Positions 24,849 through 29,216 of a stretch of DNA of 29,216 nt are shown here, one piece after another. The stretch is from NCBI GenBank assembly GCA_019058515.1, contig JAHPYY010000061.1, positions 1 through 29,216 of the forward strand, in the 5' to 3' direction. Within the stretch, counting starts at the first letter, position 1; every line of letters begins with the position of its first letter. A program made the position numbers and the translations under genes. The notes beneath the pieces are model-generated. The model was not told the origin of the DNA. It made no database searches and was given only the letters and a program-made list of their open reading frames with translations. The stretch comes from Promethearchaeota archaeon (GTDB lineage Archaea; Asgardarchaeota; Lokiarchaeia; Sigynarchaeales; SOKP01).

Positions 24849-26225
24849 TTAGACTTCTTTTTCGATATAGGCTAATTTTTCTAATAGAGATTTTAATTTT
24901 ATTGATTCAAAACCTCCTGAAAGCTGAATGTTCACCAAAGATTCGTCACTCGTACCAGTTACATTTATTTCAATTAGCAGATCGTCTGTTCGAATTTGTT
25001 TTGTTTGACGTTGTTGAAACGCAGACTTTATTGGCTCGTCTAATTTTGGAAATTCAGCGGCTATTTCTGCCCATAAATCTTTCCAAAAAGAGTATTTGAA
25101 CACAAAATCCGTAACTGTTTGCTTAAATAGTTCTAAGTTAACCCGATTTATCAAGTCCGCTCTATTTGGTACCTGTAGATCCTCAATCAATTCATTTCTG
25201 ATTTCGGCTAACTTTTCAATGTTACCTACTTTGGATTGAGTGATGATTTCACTCACTAGCTTTTGATAGGACTTATTGTTAATACTCTCAATAAATGGTA
25301 ATAAGTCGTATTTAATGATAAGGTCGTTTTTTTCGTAGTTTTTAATTTCAGTTAAATCGGTTTTATTCGAAGTACCGTTTCGAATTCTTTCGGTAATTTC
25401 GTAGCAGATTTCTCGGTTTTTAAATCGTCGAGTGATTTTTTCCATTAATGACTTGCTAAACATATACTCATCTCCCCAGAACGGAGATTTATCTAATTCT
25501 CGAGAGGAATAAGTAACCCGATGCGATAATATGTAAGGAGCAAGAGTGTCGACAATGCTAGTTTCAATCTCGTCAATATCCAATAGCCAAGATATTGCTT
25601 TTGAATATCGGAGCAAATCTTTGGCAACTCTCACGCTTAATACGCTATCGATTTTATTACAAATATTTTCGGCCGTGTTGTAATGACAACCCGAACACAA
25701 TCCTGTGCTAGGTTTTATTCTTTCGGAATTTTCTTTTTCGATGCGAGCACACAATGTGAATTCTCTTACAATAGCGTGAATATAGTTATTAAGTTTATCG
25801 TTAGATTGTTTTTTATTTACAAAATACCAAATTTCCATTAGTTCATCGATAGTTAAGATTCTTGGAACTTGTATTAACTCGTCAAATCCGCTATATTTTT
25901 CGTCTTTACCTTCGAGTATTAAGTTTAAGTCAAGACTACTGGGCATTGAGACCGGGACGGAAATTCCAAACCTATCCAAAAACGGATTAGATAATTCAAA
26001 TGTTCCCACATCTTGAGGATTTATCGTAGCATACAGGCAATATTTATTAATGTCTGTAATAGAATCGTAATACTTAACTGTTCCTTCTGCCAACAACGAC
26101 AATAAGATATCCTGAGCATAGGGAGTCAAACGATTGACTTCATCGATGATCTTCCAAAAATCTAAGATAAAATTTCGCCATACTACTTCTTCAACTCCAT
26201 CGTGCATTAATTTTCCTAGTTTCAA
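24849..26225 (-). CDS. MoxR-type AAA+ ATPase, C-terminal part (after the insert)
   Basis: Contains the Walker B of a MoxR AAA+ ATPase (IIDEVNRL, ~27-34), sensor-type segment YATINPQDVG and the arginine-finger region NPFLDRFG, followed by a helical lid and a long C-terminal extension (residues ~180-458) with a CSGCHYN cysteine/His site. Walker A is missing and lies in the preceding ORF. In the same reading frame PQLTEEKLVGT continues up to 26258, directly after the stop-bearing insert. If translated alone, TTG at 26225 would start it, without a clear ribosome binding site. The fused protein would be ~572 residues. It probably remodels the VWA protein encoded beyond the TIR gene. Confidence 0.85.
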   Translation of the reverse strand: MKLGKLMHDGVEEVVWRNFILDFWKIIDEVNRLTPYAQDILLSLLAEGTVKYYDSITDINKYCLYATINPQDVGTFELSNPFLDRFGISVPVSMPSSLDLNLILEGKDEKYSGFDELIQVPRILTIDELMEIWYFVNKKQSNDKLNNYIHAIVREFTLCARIEKENSERIKPSTGLCSGCHYNTAENICNKIDSVLSVRVAKDLLRYSKAISWLLDIDEIETSIVDTLAPYILSHRVTYSSRELDKSPFWGDEYMFSKSLMEKITRRFKNREICYEITERIRNGTSNKTDLTEIKNYEKNDLIIKYDLLPFIESINNKSYQKLVSEIITQSKVGNIEKLAEIRNELIEDLQVPNRADLINRVNLELFKQTVTDFVFKYSFWKDLWAEIAAEFPKLDEPIKSAFQQRQTKQIRTDDLLIEINVTGTSDESLVNIQLSGGFESIKLKSLLEKLAYIEKEV

Positions 26226-26258
26226 GGTCCCTACTAATTTTTCTTCGGTCAGCTGGGG

Positions 26259-26288
26259 TTAATCGCTAAGAGAGAAATTCTTTTAACT
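26259..26288 (-). other. 30-nt in-frame insert with two stop codons inside the MoxR gene
   Basis: The frame reads RGH, then the insert (Ser, stop, seven codons, stop), then PQLTEEK. MoxR homologues have RGHP(Q/E)-type continuity here, so the insert looks precise. On the coding strand GTTAA (26287-26283) pairs with TTAAC (26262-26258) at its ends, and AAGA (26282-26279) with TCTT (26271-26268), with a 7-nt loop. GGTCA (26294-26290) and TGACC (26251-26247) outside can form a further helix. Intron, bypass element or disruption remain open. Confidence 0.6.
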
Positions 26289-26597
26289 ATGACCCCTCAC
26301 AACTGACATTTCAATCTCGCTAAGTGACCTTGATGTAAACATTCGTCCAAGTAATTTTACAAGGGTGGTTTTTCCTCCTCCGTGACCACCAATAAGTAGC
26401 ATTGCTGAATTAGGTACAATCGCATTTAACACACATAGCGTTAAAATCTCTGGTAAAGTGCGTCTGATTAGCCTTTTAGCCTTACTTTCAGTATATTTAA
26501 CTTCAATACTCTTTGAATGCACAAATAGTTGGTTTGCTTGAAGAATGTTAATAATTCTCCACACTTTTTTCCTTAGATCGTGTTCTTCCAAGCTCAA
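26283..26597 (-). CDS. MoxR-type AAA+ ATPase, N-terminal part with Walker A
   Basis: A 104-codon ORF holding the N-terminal helices and the P-loop GGHGGGKTTLVK (~residues 69-80) of the MoxR AAA+ ATPase, ending at SVVRGHS just before the homology resumes downstream. TTG at 26597 has a GAGGT Shine-Dalgarno (26605-26609) and no ATG alternative, so expression is intended. Alone it cannot bind and hydrolyse ATP normally, since Walker B and sensors are in the second half. It lies 39 bp after the HNH-like gene stop on the same strand, probably in one transcript. Confidence 0.85.
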   Translation of the reverse strand: MSLEEHDLRKKVWRIINILQANQLFVHSKSIEVKYTESKAKRLIRRTLPEILTLCVLNAIVPNSAMLLIGGHGGGKTTLVKLLGRMFTSRSLSEIEMSVVRGHS

Positions 26598-26636
26598 TTC
26601 TATGACCTCTTAGAAATAATAAATATAATACAATTG

Positions 26637-28466
26637 TTATTTGTTTCTATAATAATTTCTAAAATACTGAATTATTTCTATATACAATTTACCTAGATCA
26701 GTCAATTCATAAATATTTTTATTACTAGTATCATGTTTAGGATTTTTATAAGTGACTGAAATAAAGAGATTTATAAACTCCGCGTGTCGCTTAAAAAAAG
26801 CTGAAACCCCTCCAATACTTAAATTCAGATGGTTCATTACTGATGTTAAAGTGATCTCATTACCCTGAGATGAAATTTCATAAAACGCATCTAGATATTG
26901 CAAAATATCATTGGAAATTCTAAGATCTGTTGATAAAGGATTTTCTATTACATTGATAGTGTTGATCTTTTTAAAATTATCAATTACGAACTGATAATCT
27001 TTTATAATAGCATCTATATAATTCCTTTCCTTGAGTATTTCTTTTAGAGGAGATCTCTCTGGTAAGGAATATTCAATTACCGAATGACAGTTTGAGCATA
27101 AATACCCTCCGTTCTCAAAAGATAAAATCTTAATAATATCCGAACAACTATAACCCTTCTGATATAATTGGTTAGGAGTGTAGATACTACCGCTGTGTTC
27201 TGCCTTTATATATGGATTTCTATCAAAACGATGATCTTCCAAATGATGAAAAGCGAACACGGGTAAGTGGTCTTTCGTGTTAAATTCTCCACATATACAA
27301 GTTTTACCAAGAGATTCTAATATGAATCGTTTTTTTAGGTACATTATAATACTATTACGAGCAGAATGAGTAATCATTTTTGGTTTTGGTTCTCCTTTTG
27401 GGTTAAAATAATTAACTACTGCAACCCAAACGATAAAGTGGATTATCTCAGGTGGTATAAGGAAGATATCCTGTGGAAAATTATCAGGTACATTTTCCCA
27501 GTTAATTAATTGCTTAAAATCATCATAATAATTTGCATGTAAAATACAATGATGAGCAGAACATATTAAAACGACATTTTCAGATTCCATCTGTTTGATT
27601 ATCTTTTCTAACACTCGAGGATCATACTGATTTTTTTTATACAAGTTAAATAAATTCCTTGCTGCATAGCTACTTACTTTTTCTGATTCATGGTGAAACT
27701 CTAATGAATTTATTCGAATTTTATCCGTATTTATTTTAAATCTTTCTTTTAGGCATTCAGGACACATTATTTTACCATTTCTAACATATCGTCCAAAATA
27801 TATGTTTTCAATTATATACAATTTAATATTGTTACCTACAAGCGAACGATATGCTGAGCGATTCTCGAATCCAGAATTTGATTTAAATCGTTCAGGTAAA
27901 TCATAGGGAAAGTTTTTCTTTAAAAAATCGTAAATTTCCAATACAGAAATGTAAAAAATATCAGCACTTTTAAATAGATTAATATTTCTACGATACAAAA
28001 TTGAAGAAAATTTTTTTATACTAAATCTATCTCCGATTATCAGAGCGACATGTGTATATTTGATAATGTTTTTAACGACAGCTAATAAATCATTGAAGTA
28101 CTTAATAAATTCCTTTTTCAGTTTCATTAGTTTAAATAAATATTCAACCTCTTCAGAATATAATTTTTTTAAATATAGAGAGTCAAAATTAGGATTCTCG
28201 TACTCAAAAAATATATCCAATATGTTAATACTCACATTTTTAATTAAAGATTCAAAAAAATTAGATGCTAAAACATTCCTAATAGTTCTTAAAACACTTG
28301 TATGTTGGAATGCTGATGCATTGGGTGAGGGATTACCCTTAGATTGGGACTTTTCTGAAATGTCATTACATTCTATTAAAAACTCATTGTTACAGTGATT
28401 ATTATCAAAATTTATATAATCCAAATGTTTTCGATGAGGGTTTGGACAATATTTTTTATCTCTCAT
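26637..28466 (-). CDS. Large protein with two HNH-like zinc modules and a C-terminal winged helix
   Basis: A 609-residue protein. HNH-like module 1 (~231-312): C235-x2-C238, HH258-259, N297 and C302-x2-H305 with H310. Module 2 (~385-465): C390-x-C392, HH407-408, N452 and C457-x2-C460-H461. The second fits an HNH/ENxxxLCxxCH fold well; the first has a CxxH variant. A further Cys/His patch occurs at the N-terminus (C7, H11, H14). Residues ~520-605 look like a winged helix (ITLTSVMNHLNLSIGGVSAFF...IYELTDLGKLYIE). It could be a nuclease or a zinc-dependent regulator. It lies upstream of MoxR. Few CG-containing codons compared with sufC/sufB suggest foreign origin, judged by eye. Confidence 0.75.
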   Translation of the reverse strand: MRDKKYCPNPHRKHLDYINFDNNHCNNEFLIECNDISEKSQSKGNPSPNASAFQHTSVLRTIRNVLASNFFESLIKNVSINILDIFFEYENPNFDSLYLKKLYSEEVEYLFKLMKLKKEFIKYFNDLLAVVKNIIKYTHVALIIGDRFSIKKFSSILYRRNINLFKSADIFYISVLEIYDFLKKNFPYDLPERFKSNSGFENRSAYRSLVGNNIKLYIIENIYFGRYVRNGKIMCPECLKERFKINTDKIRINSLEFHHESEKVSSYAARNLFNLYKKNQYDPRVLEKIIKQMESENVVLICSAHHCILHANYYDDFKQLINWENVPDNFPQDIFLIPPEIIHFIVWVAVVNYFNPKGEPKPKMITHSARNSIIMYLKKRFILESLGKTCICGEFNTKDHLPVFAFHHLEDHRFDRNPYIKAEHSGSIYTPNQLYQKGYSCSDIIKILSFENGGYLCSNCHSVIEYSLPERSPLKEILKERNYIDAIIKDYQFVIDNFKKINTINVIENPLSTDLRISNDILQYLDAFYEISSQGNEITLTSVMNHLNLSIGGVSAFFKRHAEFINLFISVTYKNPKHDTSNKNIYELTDLGKLYIEIIQYFRNYYRNK

Positions 28467-28641
28467 ATGAGTCTATTTTATCTATTTTGTTGAATTTAAA
28501 TATTTTTAGCAAATATTGCAATTCATTAATTTATATTAGAATGAGATAAAATATAGTTGAGAAGTCTCACTTAATTTTCTTATATTACACTAATTGAGCC
28601 CATATTTTCTCGTTTTTAAAAAGAATTCTTATTATTGATAA

Positions 28642-29142
28642 TTATAAATCTAACAATTCATACAAACTTTCAATTACGATATCTGGTTGATATTCCCATC
28701 CTTTTATCCCATCGCCATATTTGTCCTTGTCTCTTTGTATCAAGCATGCCGTTATTCCCGCTCTTTTTGCTGCGTAAACATCTACTCTCGAATCTCCAGT
28801 CATAATTGCCTTTGAACGGCGTGAATCATAGTATAATCCATTTAATACCGTTTGTATTCCTAGAGGAGATGGTTTTGCAAGGGATTCTGGCTTATTATCA
28901 CCTAAAGCGATTACTTTATCGAAGAATTCCTTCAATTCATACTCCCCTATTATATGAGAAACGATGTAATTAGCAGCATTAGAAACTAGAGCAATTAATT
29001 TATTATGTTTTCTCAAGATTTTCAAAACATCAACTACATCGCTGTAAAGTGGTAATTGGTTGTTTTGAATGAGTCTTTTTCTTGCTTCATAGTCGTATAT
29101 ATCAAAATAATACCAAAATTTATCTACTTTTTTACATCCCAA
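28642..29142 (-). pseudogene. HAD-family hydrolase lacking motif I (N-terminally truncated)
   Basis: A 166-residue HAD-type fragment with cap region (residues ~1-35), motif II LVSNA, motif III lysine KPSP, and motif IV GDSRVD, then the usual QPDIVIESLYELL end. The catalytic DxDGT motif I is absent. TTG at 29142 starts the frame directly after an in-frame TAA, and the 74 bp to the window edge hold no DxDGT in any frame. About 60 residues would be expected before this point. Either the gene is truncated and inactive, or the missing part lies in another frame beyond the right edge. Confidence 0.7.
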
Positions 29143-29216
29143 TTATCGGTGAATATTATGTAAAACAAATCCCTAAGGCAAAAATTTATTAATTACATTA
29201 TTTGGGGGTATATTTA

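Noticed and set aside
26259..26288. Canonical bulge-helix-bulge intron
   Set aside because: The strict two 3-nt bulges separated by a 4-bp helix are not present; only a relaxed structure with pairing ends can be drawn, so it is reported as an open question and not as an intron.
19284..28466. Integrated virus or transposon
   Set aside because: No transposase, integrase, terminal repeats or capsid genes were recognised; the HNH-like protein alone is not enough.
28558..28569. TGAGA-AG-TCTCA palindrome between HAD and HNH-like genes
   Set aside because: Only 5-bp arms in AT-rich DNA; too weak to call.

Overview
The window looks like chromosomal DNA of an AT-rich archaeon, most likely an Asgard (Lokiarchaeia-like) lineage. 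This rests on an Arf/Rag-type small GTPase with an HKxD G4 motif, two PAC2/PbaB proteasome chaperones, archaeal flavoprotein AfpA, a minimal SufC-SufB pair, archaeal TATA-type promoters mixed with Shine-Dalgarno sites, frequent TTG/GTG starts, and long secreted proteins with Ig-like domains. The assignment is inferred from gene content; no rRNA or tRNA gene was seen.

Layout. 1-2483 (-): C-terminally cut beta-CASP metallo-beta-lactamase protein with a duplicated N-terminal module. 2653-3664: AfpA-type flavoprotein and a convergent four-cluster polyferredoxin whose usual start codon is missing. 3787-5523 (-): tandem PbaB-like paralogues, both ending in an HbYX motif. 5790-6625 (+): MntA/HepT toxin-antitoxin pair. 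6662-7588: DUF1028 plus TPR protein. 7668-8721 (-): PHP-domain gene broken by a one-base frameshift, preceded by an unlisted 57-codon two-helix membrane protein. 8887-10640: SufC-SufB iron-sulfur scaffold operon, followed by a peroxiredoxin-like gene and a winged-helix gene. 11973-13782: Lrp/AsnC regulator with a Cys tail, a 394-bp regulatory interval with two palindromes, ArsR regulator and Rag/Arf-like GTPase. 13898-17152: MASE3-PAS-PAS histidine kinase and a response regulator fused to a possible longin-like domain. 17149-19295: SRPBCC protein, a stand-alone SMC hinge protein without ATPase heads, and a small hypothetical ORF.

The most unusual part is 19284-28466. A metallopeptidase-like/VWA protein and a MoxR-type AAA+ ATPase, both on the minus strand, flank a plus-strand gene for a 1194-residue transmembrane receptor: signal peptide, eight near-identical ~57-residue repeats, Ig-like domains, one membrane helix, a degenerate Swt1-like HEPN domain and a C-terminal TIR domain. 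Upstream of MoxR on the same strand is a large protein with two HNH-like zinc modules and a winged helix. I suggest this is one conflict/signalling locus: outside recognition by the repeat ectodomain, inside signalling by TIR, and MoxR-VWA as the NTP-dependent switch. The MoxR gene is interrupted between its Walker A and Walker B halves by a 30-nt in-frame insert that carries two stops and can fold into a hairpin bounded by the insert ends. This could be an intron-like or bypass element, or a real disruption.

The window closes with a HAD hydrolase lacking its N-terminal catalytic motif (28642-29142, -). The several broken or oddly started genes (PHP, MoxR, polyferredoxin, HAD) may be real decay or expression tricks, or partly assembly errors; read evidence would settle this.
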